Below are positions 1-9,512 of a DNA stretch of 64,000 nucleotides, piece after piece. The position numbers and the translations under genes are program-made. The first letter of the stretch is position 1, and each line of letters starts with the position of its first letter. The DNA comes from Marinilabilia salmonicolor JCM 21150 (GTDB lineage Bacteria; Bacteroidota; Bacteroidia; Bacteroidales; Marinilabiliaceae): NCBI RefSeq assembly GCF_000259075.1, contig NZ_AJKI01000046.1, forward strand, positions 1-64,000. Reading direction: 5' to 3'. The notes below the pieces were generated by a model. The model saw only the letters and a program-made list of their open reading frames with translations, had not been told where the DNA came from and ran no database searches.

Positions 1-23
1 GATTAAACTATTTGGATACAAAA

Positions 24-60
24 AGGGTGCAAAATATTTTAAGGGTGCAAATCAGGGTGC
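24..60. repeat. Triple AGGGTGC direct repeat beside the tRNA 3' end
   Basis: The heptamer AGGGTGC occurs at 24-30, 42-48 and 54-60, the first two followed by AAA. It lies within 100 bases of the 3' end of the tRNA-Arg gene, the usual target side for tyrosine-recombinase elements. Arm-type integrase sites would look like this, but no integrase is visible in the window, so the role is inference. Confidence 0.4.
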
Positions 61-119
61 AGCCATAAAAACAAAAAACCACAACTCCTTTTAATATAAA
101 GAATTGCGGTTATATTTTG

Positions 120-193
120 TGATCCGGGCGGGATTCGAACCCACGACCGACAGCTTAGAAGGCTGTTGCTCTATCCAGCTGAGCTACCGGACC
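120..193 (-). tRNA. tRNA-Arg (anticodon TCT)
   Basis: Read on the minus strand this is a 74-nt cloverleaf: 7-bp acceptor stem GGTCCGG/CCGGATC with one G-T pair, D-arm GCTC...GAGC, anticodon stem ACAGC/GCTGT with loop CTTCTAA (anticodon TCT), five-base variable region, T-arm GTGGG-TTCGAAT-CCCGC and discriminator A. CCA is not encoded. The tRNA decodes AGA (and AGG by wobble). It stands alone, with no other tRNA nearby. Confidence 0.97.
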
Positions 194-434
194 ATTTTGC
201 TCAAATGCGGTGCAAAGATAGGAAAAAGATGGAAAAGACCATCGTTCAAAGTGTTTTTTTGGCCTTGAATTATTCCTGGAATGGAAAGATTTTCCGATTT
301 TTTGTTGGTTTGATGATTGATAGTGTGTTTCGTGTCACATATTTATTTTTTTTGTCTTAGGTGAATAAATAATCTGGCAGTTCATTGAATGCGTCATCTT
401 TATTGTTGTATGAGGGGTTTAGGACTAAAATAGT

Positions 435-442
435 TATATTTG
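435..442 (+). promoter_or_regulatory. -7 box TATATTTG upstream of the RecQ-like gene
   Basis: An exact Bacteroidota TAnnTTTG box lies 37 bases before the ATG at 479. It overlaps a possible TTG start at 440 and so argues for the ATG as the true start. A good -33 TTTG is not evident. Confidence 0.45.
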
Positions 443-478
443 ATTGTTTACAACTATGACCTGTGCATTCAGCAGACT

Positions 479-2158
479 ATGAACACCATTGCATTTATAG
501 ATGTTGAAACCGATGTCCGAACCGGTAAAATTCTTGATGTAGGATATGTTGACGCGGAAGGACGACAGGTTCATTCTGCCTCTGTTTCTGATCTCTTACC
601 TTTGCTAAAAGAAAAGCCGTTTTTATGTGGGCACAATTTTGTGAAACATGACTGGATGTTTCTTAAACAATATCTGGAACCACTGGGCTTCGGTAGCCAA
701 CACCTCATCGATACTTTATTCTGGTCTCCGCTGTTGTTTCCGTCCAAACCCTATCATTCACTGGTGAAAGATGATAAGTTGGAGTATGATGATGCCAACA
801 ATCCACTAAACGATGCTATTAAAGCGCGTATATTATTAGACGATGAAATTTCTGCTTTTTATCTTCTGTCTGAATCGCTGAAAGAAATCTTTTACTTGCT
901 GCTTAATGATAAAACCGGGTTTTCTGCTTTTTTCAGATATATTGGTTACTCCACCATAGAAAATGACCTGGCGGGAATCATACGAAAAGTTTTTTCAAAT
1001 CAGATATGTGCACATGTGCCAGTGGAAAAACTGGTGGATGAATATCCTGTTGAAATGGCTTATGCCTTGTCACTGATCAATAGTGAGAGTCGTTATTCTA
1101 TTACACCTCCCTGGGTTTTGAGGAGTTTGCCGGAGGTGGAAAAAGTATTTGCAATTATGAGGAATAAGCCTTGTTTTGAAGGATGTGGGTATTGCAAAAA
1201 TAAGCTGGATGCGCTTTATGGCTTAAAAGAAATTTTTGGCTTTGATTCTTTCCGGAGTTATGATAGGAAGCCACTGGAACAGCAAGCTGCTGATGCTGCA
1301 CTGCAAGGAAACTCCTTATTGGCAGTTTTTCCTACAGGTGGGGGCAAATCGGTGACTTTTCAGTTGCCTGCACTTCTTCAGGGGCAGTCAGTAAAGGGAC
1401 TTACGGTAGTGATTTCACCCCTGCAGTCATTGATGAAAGATCAGGTGGATAACCTCGAAAAACTGGGCATCACTGAGGCGGTAACTATTAACGGACTTTT
1501 GGATCCCATAGAGCGAAGCAAATCCTTGGAAAGAGTGGAGGATGGATCCGCTTCATTGCTGTACATTTCGCCGGAGTCACTGCGGTCTCTCACGATCGAA
1601 CGGGCCCTGCTGGGGCGAAATGTAGTCCGTTTCGTAATTGATGAGGCACACTGTTTCAGTTCATGGGGACAGGATTTCAGGGTGGATTATCTCTATATTG
1701 GTGACTTTATCAGGTCTCTTGTGGCAAAAAATCAATTGTCCATTCATCTGAAAGGTAGTTGGCTTGATAACCTCGTTTCAGTGGACGGATTAAAAGTGTA
1801 TTCTGATAGAAGGATGTGGCAGATGCCGGAAATATTGACAGTCCAGTTGACCCATCGTGATGTATGGCTCGATTATTATCGGAATAAACAGCGGGAGATA
1901 AGCGGGATTAAAGCAGGAGCCATTTTACGAATTGACGGCTATGATTGCTGCAACACAAAAGGACATGTTTTGCTGAAGTTTTCCAGAGGATTTCAGAACT
2001 TTATTGATGATTTGAATCAAAAAGGATATCTGCCAGTTGAGGCAGTGGTAAATTTTGTGGTGTGGTGGAAAAAAGAAGACGACGCAAAAGAGATTAAGAT
2101 ATTGTTGCCTCACATTCGGTTTAAAAATAGTAAATCCGGAACCATTCCCGCCGGTTAA
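479..2158 (+). pseudogene. Exonuclease-RecQ helicase, internally deleted (559 aa)
   Basis: The N-terminal ~170 residues resemble a DnaQ-type 3'-5' exonuclease (AFIDVET at the start, later CGHNFVKHDW). Then comes the first RecA domain of a RecQ helicase: PTGGGKS (~residue 290), SPLQSLMKDQ, VIDEAHCFSSWGQDFR (~388). Just after this motif (~residue 418) the protein jumps to a C-terminal module with FVVWWKKED. Motif III, the whole second RecA domain and the RQC region are missing. As I recall, full Bacteroidota proteins of this design are about 1,600 residues, so roughly 1 kb of protein is absent while the frame stays open. Without the second RecA domain it cannot be a working helicase; the exonuclease might still act. 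I call it a remnant, but a shortened functional form or an assembly collapse are alternatives. ATG 479 is preferred to TTG 440, which lies in the promoter box. Confidence 0.7.
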
Positions 2159-2439
2159 TAACGGGTGTTCCGGATTTTCATTCTCACAGTTTAGGTATCT
2201 ACGGTATTTTGTCTGTTCAATTCAATAAACCGGAAGCTTCAGGGAAGTCAACACCCTTAGGCCTCCGGACTTATCCGAGTCCAAAACCTCTAACATTAAT
2301 GAACTGGTTTTTTTATCTATGTGAAAATGCAACCACCTAAAAGCGTGTGTTTTGTGTGTTTTACTTAGTTGTTTGAGTAAGTCGAAAATGGACTTTGCTT
2401 TTGTCCTCAAAATTAATTGTTGGCCCCCATTCGGGGACC

Positions 2440-2515
2440 CGGTCCACTTGTCCTTTGTACCCCGGGTCATTACCCGGGGTTATTTAAATTGGCCCCTTTC
2501 AGGGACCTGCCCTCT
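2440..2515. repeat. REP-like double hairpin (CCCCGGGT/ACCCGGGG)
   Basis: A perfect 8-bp hairpin CCCCGGGT-CATT-ACCCGGGG is followed by an AT spacer and a weaker CCCCTTTCAGGG hairpin. This two-hairpin layout resembles REP/BIME units spread by RAYT transposases in Bacteroidota; no RAYT gene is in the window. It fills much of the 482-base gap between the RecQ-like gene and asnB, where I find no convincing gene. Confidence 0.5.
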
Positions 2516-2606
2516 GCATCCGCGACTGAGGTACTTTCATTTCAGAACTTTGTGACAACTGTTCCTGCATGCCTATTCACAGGGTGAACTCAAACTCCCT
2601 TTTCTT

Positions 2607-2633
2607 AGTCCCTCTTGAGGGGATTAGGGGGCC
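2607..2633 (-). repeat. GC-rich 3'-end palindrome, copy 1 (after asnB)
   Basis: On the asnB strand the element reads GGCCCCCTAAT, then CCCC...GGGAC. It starts 7 bases after the asnB stop codon. The same element in the same orientation relative to the upstream gene recurs at 6901-6930 and 16647-16676, with a variant at 17939-17973. Confidence 0.6.
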
Positions 2634-2640
2634 TTAGGGG

Positions 2641-4227
2641 CTATTCTCCGCTTTTCCCATAGTTGGGAAGAACCCTTGCGCTTGGGTCATCCACATCGCA
2701 GTTTTCCCATGTTTTGTTAGGCATCCAGAAATCTTTTATCAGATCGGCCCTTCCGGGGAAGTGACTTTCAAAAATATCCCGGTACATCAAGGATTCTTTG
2801 GATATTGGAGTGGCAAAAGTGTATTTTGCCCTTGCCCGCTGAAGATCTTCATCGCTGTAAAGATCTTCGGCGTAGCCTTTCAGATAATCCACAGAGCTGT
2901 GTCCAACGGCGTCAGAGAAGGCGGCCTTTTCCCGGTAAAGAATATCGTGAGGTAGTAAGTCTCCTTCAAACGCTTTGCGCAGCAGGTATTTGCCAATGCC
3001 CGTATAGTTCATCTTTTTTTCGGGTTGAATAGCCATTACATACTTAACAAAATCCAGATCTCCAAACGGGACACGCGCTTCCAGGCCATTTGATGAAATG
3101 CAACGGTCGGCCCGGAGAACGTCATACATATATATTTCCTTCAATCGTTTCTCGGCTTCTTGCTGAAATGCCTCTGGCGTTGGAGCAAAATCGGTGTATT
3201 TGTAACCGAAAATTTCATCACTTATTTCACCGGTCATCAAGACCTTAATGTCTGTATTTTCGTGTATGTACTTGCTCACTAAATACATCCCCATAGAAGC
3301 CCTGATGGTCGTGATGTCCCATGTTTCGGTGTTGTAGATCAAAGTGCTCAGTGTGTCAAAGATATCCTGACGCGAAAAAAGCACTTCTGTATGGTCGGCA
3401 CCAATATAATCAGCTACCTGACGGGCATATTTGGTATCGATGGGGCCATCTTCAATACCGACAGCAAAGGTACGGATAGGCTTATCTGTCATACGGGCTG
3501 CCAAAGCACATACCAAACTTGAGTCAAGCCCTCCGCTTAGCAAAAAACCCAGAGGCGCGTCACTATCCATGCGCTTTTCCACCGCACGTGTCAGTCGATG
3601 GTTGATTTCTTTAAAAATGGAGTCCTGTTCATCATCATGGAACTGATCTACTTTGGCAATGTCGCAATAGCTGATGAAATCTTTTCCATCATAGCAATAA
3701 CCCGGAGGAAATGGATGTATTTCTTCACAGATTTGATGAAGTGCTTTCATTTCGCTGGCAAACAGCATTTCTTTTTCGGGAGTGTATCCATAAAACAATG
3801 GGCGAATCCCAATTGGATCACGTGCTGCCATATATTTATTTTTCTTCTCATCGTATATGACGCAGGCAAATTCGGCGTCCAAAGACTGAGACATCCCGAT
3901 TATTCCCTTTTCAAGATAAAGGGGGATCATTACTTCACAATCACTTGAGGATTGAAAGTCAAAAGTTCCTTCGAAGCTTTTCCGAATTTCCCTAAAGTTG
4001 TAAACTTCTCCGTTGCATACCAACTTAATGTGCTTGTATTCCAACGGTTGATTACCATTATTGGAGAGATCCATTATTTTCAGTCTATGAAAGCCTATCC
4101 AGCCATTATTGCCCAGGTCTTTCATGATGGTGTTATCGGGCCCCCGGTATTGCAGGCTCCTGAAATCATGGGCCATCTGCAACCTCAGCATCTGGTCATC
4201 TCCGGTGTAAACAGCAAATCCACACAT
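2641..4227 (-). CDS. asnB: Asparagine synthase B, glutamine-hydrolysing (528 aa)
   Basis: Makes asparagine from aspartate, ATP and glutamine in the cytosol. The protein begins MCGFAVY, giving the N-terminal Cys nucleophile of class II glutamine amidotransferases after Met removal; the amidotransferase domain covers about residues 2-190. The synthetase domain follows with the PP-loop LLSGGLDSS near residue 230 that binds ATP. The length fits AsnB of E. coli (554 aa) and relatives. It is monocistronic: a good promoter lies upstream and a GC-rich palindrome starts just after the stop. AsnB-like enzymes for modified substrates exist, but nothing here suggests one. Confidence 0.95.
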   Translation of the reverse strand: MCGFAVYTGDDQMLRLQMAHDFRSLQYRGPDNTIMKDLGNNGWIGFHRLKIMDLSNNGNQPLEYKHIKLVCNGEVYNFREIRKSFEGTFDFQSSSDCEVMIPLYLEKGIIGMSQSLDAEFACVIYDEKKNKYMAARDPIGIRPLFYGYTPEKEMLFASEMKALHQICEEIHPFPPGYCYDGKDFISYCDIAKVDQFHDDEQDSIFKEINHRLTRAVEKRMDSDAPLGFLLSGGLDSSLVCALAARMTDKPIRTFAVGIEDGPIDTKYARQVADYIGADHTEVLFSRQDIFDTLSTLIYNTETWDITTIRASMGMYLVSKYIHENTDIKVLMTGEISDEIFGYKYTDFAPTPEAFQQEAEKRLKEIYMYDVLRADRCISSNGLEARVPFGDLDFVKYVMAIQPEKKMNYTGIGKYLLRKAFEGDLLPHDILYREKAAFSDAVGHSSVDYLKGYAEDLYSDEDLQRARAKYTFATPISKESLMYRDIFESHFPGRADLIKDFWMPNKTWENCDVDDPSARVLPNYGKSGE

Positions 4228-4282
4228 GGTAGTCGGTTTTTTAATTTTTTCTGTGATTGATTAATTGTAATTATTATAGAAG

Positions 4283-4312
4283 CAAAAGTAATGAATTAAT
4301 ACAAAATACCAA
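4283..4312 (-). promoter_or_regulatory. asnB promoter (-33 TTGG, -7 TACTTTTG)
   Basis: On the minus strand TTGG (4309-4312) is followed after 18 bases by TACTTTTG (4283-4290), an exact TAnnTTTG box, in a very AT-rich region 56 bases before the asnB ATG. Confidence 0.6.
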
Positions 4313-4386
4313 TAAAAAACTTATAAAATGATACAAAAACTTTTCAAAAAGTTACAAATAGATTGATTTTATGTGTTTTTTGTTAC

Positions 4387-4419
4387 AAAAAAAAAGAGAC
4401 ACACTTTTTAGTGCATCTC
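4387..4419 (-). terminator. Intrinsic terminator of serB
   Basis: On the minus strand GAGATGCACT-AAAA-AGTGTGTCTC folds with eight of ten base pairs and is followed by nine T residues. It lies 89 bases after the serB stop codon. Confidence 0.75.
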
Positions 4420-4507
4420 CTTTTTAATGAATTTTTCTTCTGCCTTCTGCCTGTCAGACTTCTCATTAATTAATTCTAACAGTTTATGGCCACGGCAACG
4501 TTATTTT

Positions 4508-5731
4508 TTATAAATTAATCTCCCGGTCTCTAAATCCCAGCAGATATAGGATGGCATCCAGCCCAATGGTTGAAATGGCATGTCTTGCAGATGCTTTAAC
4601 TTTGGGTTTGGCATGGAACGCGATTCCCAGGCCTGCTTCCCGGAGCATCGGTAAATCATTGGAGCCGTCACCTACGGCTATTACCTGTGCCAGATTGATA
4701 TCTTCTTTGAAGGCTATGAGTTTTAATAGTTCAGCTTTTTTATGTCCATTGATAATTTCTCCAATATGGCGACCGGTAAGCTTTCCGTCTTTTATTTCCA
4801 ACTCATTGGCAAAAACATAATCGATGTTGAGCTTGCTTTTCAGATAATTCCCAAAATAGGTGAACCCACCTGAAAGAATAGCCGTTCGGTAACCATATTT
4901 TTTGAGTACCTGAAATAGTCTTTTGGCTCCTTCGGTGAGGGGAAGTGATTCTGCAACCTCCTGCATTACCGATTCTTCGAGACCTTCCAGCAATGCCACT
5001 CGTTGTCTGAAGCTTTCATCAAAATCAATTTCGCCCCGCATTGCTGATTCTGTGATGGCACTGACTTCATCATAAACTCCGGCCTTACGGGCAAGTTCAT
5101 CGATCACTTCAGCCTGGATAAGTGTGGAGTCCATATCGAAACAGACCAGTCTTCGGTTCCTTCGATAAATATTATCCTCCTGAAAAGCGATGTCAACTCC
5201 GCTTGATCCAGCGATCTCAATGAAACGGGTTTTCATCTTCTCAATATTGGTTGGAGTTCCCCTTACTGAAAATTCGACGACAGATTTTACTTTTCCCTGA
5301 GCGTCATCAAGGGGGATTCGGCCGCTAAGCCTTGAAATTATATCGATATTCAGATCTTGATCTACAATCTCTTTTGTGACTGCAGCCAGCTGAATGGCTG
5401 TTAGCTTGGGTGACAAAAGCGTAATAATATAACGCTCTTTTCCCTGGCGACCCACCCAGTCAATATATTGTTCTTCTGTAATGGGGGTGAATTTCACATT
5501 GAGACCGATCTCATAAGCTTTAAAAAGGAGATCTTTTAATATGGGAGAGGATTCTGATTTTTCAGGCACTTCAAATAAGATACCCAAACCCAGATCCTGA
5601 TGAATAACGGCCTGGCCGATATCCAGAATGTTCACATTGTATTGGGCCAGGATATCGGTGAGGGCTGAGGTAAGACCGGGCTTGTCCTCACCGCTGATAT
5701 TAACTAAAATGACTTCTCTTTTGTGACTCAC
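4508..5731 (-). CDS. serB: Phosphoserine phosphatase SerB with ACT domains (407 aa)
   Basis: Catalyses the last step of serine synthesis, phosphoserine to serine. The N-terminal ~180 residues form two ACT-like regions (starts VILVNISGEDKPGL) that could sense serine. The HAD phosphatase core begins at LVCFDMDSTLI, with the nucleophile and acid/base pair of the DxDST motif at about 199-203. Further on are ILSGGFTYFG (motif II, ~290) and VAVGDGSNDLPML (metal-binding motif IV, ~350). The length matches the ACT-ACT-HAD type of SerB. It stands alone with its own promoter box and terminator. Confidence 0.95.
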   Translation of the reverse strand: MSHKREVILVNISGEDKPGLTSALTDILAQYNVNILDIGQAVIHQDLGLGILFEVPEKSESSPILKDLLFKAYEIGLNVKFTPITEEQYIDWVGRQGKERYIITLLSPKLTAIQLAAVTKEIVDQDLNIDIISRLSGRIPLDDAQGKVKSVVEFSVRGTPTNIEKMKTRFIEIAGSSGVDIAFQEDNIYRRNRRLVCFDMDSTLIQAEVIDELARKAGVYDEVSAITESAMRGEIDFDESFRQRVALLEGLEESVMQEVAESLPLTEGAKRLFQVLKKYGYRTAILSGGFTYFGNYLKSKLNIDYVFANELEIKDGKLTGRHIGEIINGHKKAELLKLIAFKEDINLAQVIAVGDGSNDLPMLREAGLGIAFHAKPKVKASARHAISTIGLDAILYLLGFRDREINL

Positions 5732-5767
5732 AGTCCTTCGTTATTGATTTTTAAATCTATTTTGAGA

Positions 5768-5775
5768 CAAAGATA
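5768..5775 (-). promoter_or_regulatory. -7 box TATCTTTG upstream of serB
   Basis: An exact TAnnTTTG box on the minus strand, 36 bases upstream of the serB ATG. The -33 region is weak (ATTTC). Confidence 0.45.
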
Positions 5776-5949
5776 CAGCTCAAACGGCTGAAATCTGAAT
5801 TTTGTCATGAAAAATTAGATGAATGTTCAGGTTTTCTTTCCGGGAGGTTATTTGTACACACTTTAAAGACAATTTGTAACCCATCAAAATGGCTGGTTGG
5901 TTGTAAAATTGTATCGCAATATAAATAGGAAAACCAAAATTGATGTTTT

Positions 5950-6939
5950 ATGAAGCTCAAGTGGATTTTTGTATGGGTTGGTTTTATGTTTGTTTCTGGC
6001 ACATCTGCTCAGGATTTTATTGTGGCTGGAGATGGTTCCGGTGATTTTAAAACAGTTCAGGAAGCCATCAATGCGGTACCTGATTTCAGGAAACAACGCA
6101 CAACTATTTTCATTAAGAACGGTGTTTACAAAGAAAAACTGGTGCTTCCCGCTTCAAAAAACAATGTGACTTTTATTGGAGAAGATAAGTTGAAGACCAT
6201 TATTACCAATGATGATTATGCTTCAAAATTGAATCAATTTGGCGAGGAGATGGGCACTACAGGCTCTTCGGGGTTCTTTGTCTTTGGAAATGACTTTACC
6301 GCCCGCAATATTACCTTTGAAAATTCCGCAGGAGCTGTCGGACAGGCGGTGGCTGTTCGGGTGGACGGAGATCGAATTGTATTTGAGAACTGCAGATTTC
6401 TTGGTCATCAGGATACGCTCTATCCACATGGGAAGAACAGTCGGCAGTATTACAAAAACTGCTACATTGAAGGCACTGTGGATTTTATTTTTGGCTGGTC
6501 AACCGCCGTTTTCGATGAGTGTGAGATATTCTGCAAAGACCATGGTTACATTACTGCAGCCTCAACAGATGAAGAGACTGAATATGGGTTTGTTTTCCTA
6601 AATTGTCGAATAACAGGTGACACCCCTGAAAATTCATTTTACCTGGGACGTCCCTGGAGACCTTATGCGCAGACCGTTTTTGTGAATTGTTTTCTGGATA
6701 AACACATTAAGCCGGAGGGATGGCACAATTGGAGCAGTGAAGACAAAGAGAAAACGGCTTATTATGCAGAATATAAATCTCATGGCCCGGGAGCAGCTCT
6801 CACGGATCGTGTGCCCTGGTCTCATCAGTTAACCGATGATGAAGCGAAGAAATATACCCCGGAAAATATATTCAGTGGGGAGGACAACTGGGATTTTCAG
6901 GGCCCCCTAAATCCTCCCAGGGGGGACTTTGAGTTTTGA
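5950..6939 (+). CDS. Pectinesterase, CE8 family (329 aa)
   Basis: Removes methyl groups from homogalacturonan. Residues 1-20 are a signal peptide ending SGTSAQ, so the protein is exported. The beta-helix carries the family's catalytic motifs: GQAVAVRVDGDR with the first Gln (132), GHQDTLY (Gln 154, Asp 155), GTVDFIFG (catalytic Asp 178) and YLGRPW (Arg 234, Trp 236). The last ten residues (NPPRGDFEF) are encoded by a dispersed GC-rich palindrome and are probably not part of the fold. It is followed by a GH43 enzyme on the same strand, suggesting use of pectin or hemicellulose, although no SusC/D pair is near. Confidence 0.93.
   Translation: MKLKWIFVWVGFMFVSGTSAQDFIVAGDGSGDFKTVQEAINAVPDFRKQRTTIFIKNGVYKEKLVLPASKNNVTFIGEDKLKTIITNDDYASKLNQFGEEMGTTGSSGFFVFGNDFTARNITFENSAGAVGQAVAVRVDGDRIVFENCRFLGHQDTLYPHGKNSRQYYKNCYIEGTVDFIFGWSTAVFDECEIFCKDHGYITAASTDEETEYGFVFLNCRITGDTPENSFYLGRPWRPYAQTVFVNCFLDKHIKPEGWHNWSSEDKEKTAYYAEYKSHGPGAALTDRVPWSHQLTDDEAKKYTPENIFSGEDNWDFQGPLNPPRGDFEF
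6901..6930 (+). repeat. GC-rich 3'-end palindrome, copy 2 (inside pectinesterase 3' end)
   Basis: Begins GGCCCCCTAAAT and ends GGGGGGACTTT. It encodes the C-terminal residues of the pectinesterase, and the stop codon follows nine bases later. Same orientation relative to the gene as copies 1 and 3. Confidence 0.65.
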
Positions 6940-7134
6940 GTTTCGTGTTTCCGCGATTCTGTGCTGGTTGTTGAATTGTTCTGATTCTGGATTAATGGTG
7001 TAATATCACAAATTTCAGCAATGAGCAATGAGCTAACAGCCTCTCTATTAATCTCTAACATTCAGTTTCCAGCCTATAGACCCAATTCTGAACTTTTTTA
7101 GTGTTTAAGTAATAAAAAAATAAAACAAAGTATA

Positions 7135-8760
7135 ATGAATAAACTACTTCAATCACTGGCACTTCTGATGGTGGGTTTTCCCATTGTCCAAGCTCAGAAT
7201 GGGCCAGTTTCAGAAGTGTGGGTCGCTGATCAGGGTGACGGAACCTACAAAAATCCTATCATTCACGCCGATTATTCCGATCCTGATGTATGTCGTGTGG
7301 GGGATGATTACTATATGACGGCTTCGAGTTTTAACTGTGTGCCCGGATTGCCCATTTTGTATTCCAAAGACCTTGTCAACTGGGAATTGATAGGGCATGC
7401 TTTACCCATTCAATATCCTGAAGTGCATTTCTCAGACCCTCAGCATGGAAATGGTGTATGGGCTCCTTCTTTCAGGTTTCATGATGGTGAATTCTACATA
7501 TATTATGGTGATCCTGATTTCGGTATTTATATGCTTAAAGCGAAAGATCCACACGGACCATGGAGTAAGCCTCATTTGGTGAAAGCCGCGAAAGGACTTA
7601 TCGATTCCAGTCCACTCTGGGATGATGATGGCAGGGCTTATTTGACGCACGCTTTTGCCGGGAGCCGTGCCGGACTAAAATCGGTGTTGATTGTGCAGGA
7701 GATGACACCTGATGGAAAGAGCCTTATCGGAGAACCCGTGATGGTTTTCGATGGTCATGATGACCATCCTACAGTGGAAGGGGCTAAGTTTTACAAACAT
7801 GATGATTACTATTACATTTTTGCTCCTGCAGGAGGGGTTACGCAAGGGTGGCAACTGGCGTTGAGATCAAAAAGTCCTTTCGGTCCGTATGAAGTTAAGC
7901 GGGTTCTTGAGCAGGGATCAACAGATATCAATGGCCCTCATCAGGGTGGCTGGGTAGAGACACAGAAAGGAGAGTACTGGTTTTTGCATTTTCAGGATAA
8001 GGCAGCCTATGGCCGCATCGTTCACATGCAGCCCATGAGTTGGAAAGAAGGATGGCCTGTGATGGGGCAGGACTTTGATGGCAATGGTGTTGGCGAACCG
8101 GTGTTGACTCATAAAAAGCCTGATATCGATACCGAATGGAGGATTGTAACACCCCCGGATCGTGATGAATTTAATGGACATACCACCGGGGTGCAATGGC
8201 AATGGCATGCCAATCCTAAACTGAAATATGGTTTTCCTTCCGGTAATCTGGGATTTTATCGGCTTAACTGTCGTCCACGGCCCGAAGGAGCTCAAAACCT
8301 GTGGGGTGTGCCCAATATGTTGTTGCAGAAATTCCCTTCTGATGAATTTATGGTCACGACCAAACTTACGTTCAATCATCGTTTCGATGGTGAAGAACTT
8401 GGATTTATTGTGATGGGTGACTCATACCAGTATATTTCTCTGATGCAAAAAGAGGGACAATTGATGGCCCGGGTGGTTCGTTGTAATGGAGCCCGAAAAG
8501 GGGGTGAAGAAGAAGTCTTGTTCGAAGAGGAAGTGAAGAACAATACTATTTACCTGCGTATTGAAGTTAATAATGAGGCTGAGTGTTCTTTTAGTTTCAG
8601 TGAAAACGGTCGTCGGTTTAAAACTGTGGGACAACCTTTTCAGGCTGTTGAAGGTCGTTGGATTGGTGCTAAGATCGGCTACTTTGCCCTGCGCGACGGG
8701 ATGATCAATGATGCCGGGAATGCAGATATTGACTGGTTCAGAGTAGAGTCAGTCAATTGA
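7135..8760 (+). CDS. Glycoside hydrolase family 43 (541 aa), xylosidase/arabinosidase type
   Basis: Predicted exported glycosidase acting on xylan or arabinan side chains. A signal peptide occupies residues 1-20 (FPIVQAQ). The five-bladed propeller covers about 35-330 and shows the GH43 catalytic set: Asp in HADYSDPDV (base, ~49), Asp in DSSPLWDDDG (pKa modulator) and Glu in TVEGAKFY (acid, ~215). A C-terminal beta-sandwich (about 345-541, starting DRDEFNG) is typical of the larger GH43 subfamilies with xylosidase or arabinofuranosidase activity. The exact substrate cannot be read from sequence. The 195-base gap after the pectinesterase holds no terminator that I see, so co-transcription is possible. 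Confidence 0.93.
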   Translation: MNKLLQSLALLMVGFPIVQAQNGPVSEVWVADQGDGTYKNPIIHADYSDPDVCRVGDDYYMTASSFNCVPGLPILYSKDLVNWELIGHALPIQYPEVHFSDPQHGNGVWAPSFRFHDGEFYIYYGDPDFGIYMLKAKDPHGPWSKPHLVKAAKGLIDSSPLWDDDGRAYLTHAFAGSRAGLKSVLIVQEMTPDGKSLIGEPVMVFDGHDDHPTVEGAKFYKHDDYYYIFAPAGGVTQGWQLALRSKSPFGPYEVKRVLEQGSTDINGPHQGGWVETQKGEYWFLHFQDKAAYGRIVHMQPMSWKEGWPVMGQDFDGNGVGEPVLTHKKPDIDTEWRIVTPPDRDEFNGHTTGVQWQWHANPKLKYGFPSGNLGFYRLNCRPRPEGAQNLWGVPNMLLQKFPSDEFMVTTKLTFNHRFDGEELGFIVMGDSYQYISLMQKEGQLMARVVRCNGARKGGEEEVLFEEEVKNNTIYLRIEVNNEAECSFSFSENGRRFKTVGQPFQAVEGRWIGAKIGYFALRDGMINDAGNADIDWFRVESVN

Positions 8761-8781
8761 AAAGGTGATTTTGTTTTAAAA

Positions 8782-8853
8782 GCCACTAAAACCTAAAGCA
8801 ACTTAAAGATGGAAAGGCTGACTTTGGACCTTGTTGTTTTGAGTTTTAGTGGC
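8782..8853. terminator. Long inverted repeat between convergent genes
   Basis: GCCACTAAAAC (8782-8792) and GTTTTAGTGGC (8843-8853) are a perfect 11-bp inverted repeat with further partial pairing inside. It sits between the ends of the GH43 gene and the converging small membrane gene, so a bidirectional terminator is likely. It may also be a dispersed repeat. Confidence 0.5.
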
Positions 8854-8877
8854 GAAAAAGAGTTTCCTGAGTGGAGC

Positions 8878-9081
8878 TTAAATCAGATGATGCAAACGCT
8901 CATCTACGTTTTCATCTTCAAAATCGCCCTCGTAGTAACGTTTTCTTATCCGCGAGATTACGGAATTGAATTCAGATTCTCCTCCGGCCATTTTAAGAAT
9001 CAGCCAAACGATCAGGACCAGTAATAAGGCTGAGAGAATCCAGAAAATGGAAAGCCCTGTTATTGCTGATATTGAAACCAT
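8878..9081 (-). CDS. Small membrane protein, SHOCT-like tail (67 aa)
   Basis: One strong transmembrane helix (about residues 5-35, LLLVLIVWLIL) is followed by a charged tail with RIRKRYYEGDFEDENVDERL, the layout of small SHOCT-type proteins such as the 75-aa one at 12292. Function unknown. I chose the Met at 9081 because AGGAGG lies just upstream, one of the few good ribosome-binding sites here. It is the most distal gene of the copper island and may not belong to it, since a 430-base gap separates it from the DUF302 gene. That gap (9082-9512) holds only short inverted repeats (9219-9234, 9441-9485) and nothing I can identify as a gene. Confidence 0.55.
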   Translation of the reverse strand: MVSISAITGLSIFWILSALLLVLIVWLILKMAGGESEFNSVISRIRKRYYEGDFEDENVDERLHHLI

Positions 9082-9512
9082 TCTCCACAACCTCCTTTCT
9101 TTTCTGTTGTTTGATGAAACAAATATGTGTCTTAACGTAAAAAAACTCTTGTATGCGAATTCCATCCGACCTTAATAAACAAATTTTATACGGATGAAAC
9201 CCGGAGCCGGAAACAGTACGGAATAACAATTCCGATGGCCCTATGATCTGTCGCCAGCTCTGGGCAATCACTAAGTTCGTGCAAAACGGAGGTGTTGTCA
9301 ACTATTTTTCTGAACCTCAAATTTCCGCAAATGTTTTACATTTCTCTTTAAAAACCGTTGTAGGAAATAGGTTAACCCCGATTTAGAAAATCACTTATTT
9401 GGGTGAAGTATGAGTCCAAATGAGATGATTTACTTAATCGAATCCGCAGGGATTACCGCGATTTTTCAATCATTCTTTGCGGATTTTGGGTAAAACAGAA
9501 AATGGCTGGCTC

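Noticed and set aside
2222-2470. 82-aa ORF on the minus strand between recQ-like and asnB
   Set aside because: Its N-terminus is REP-like palindrome sequence and no family is recognised.
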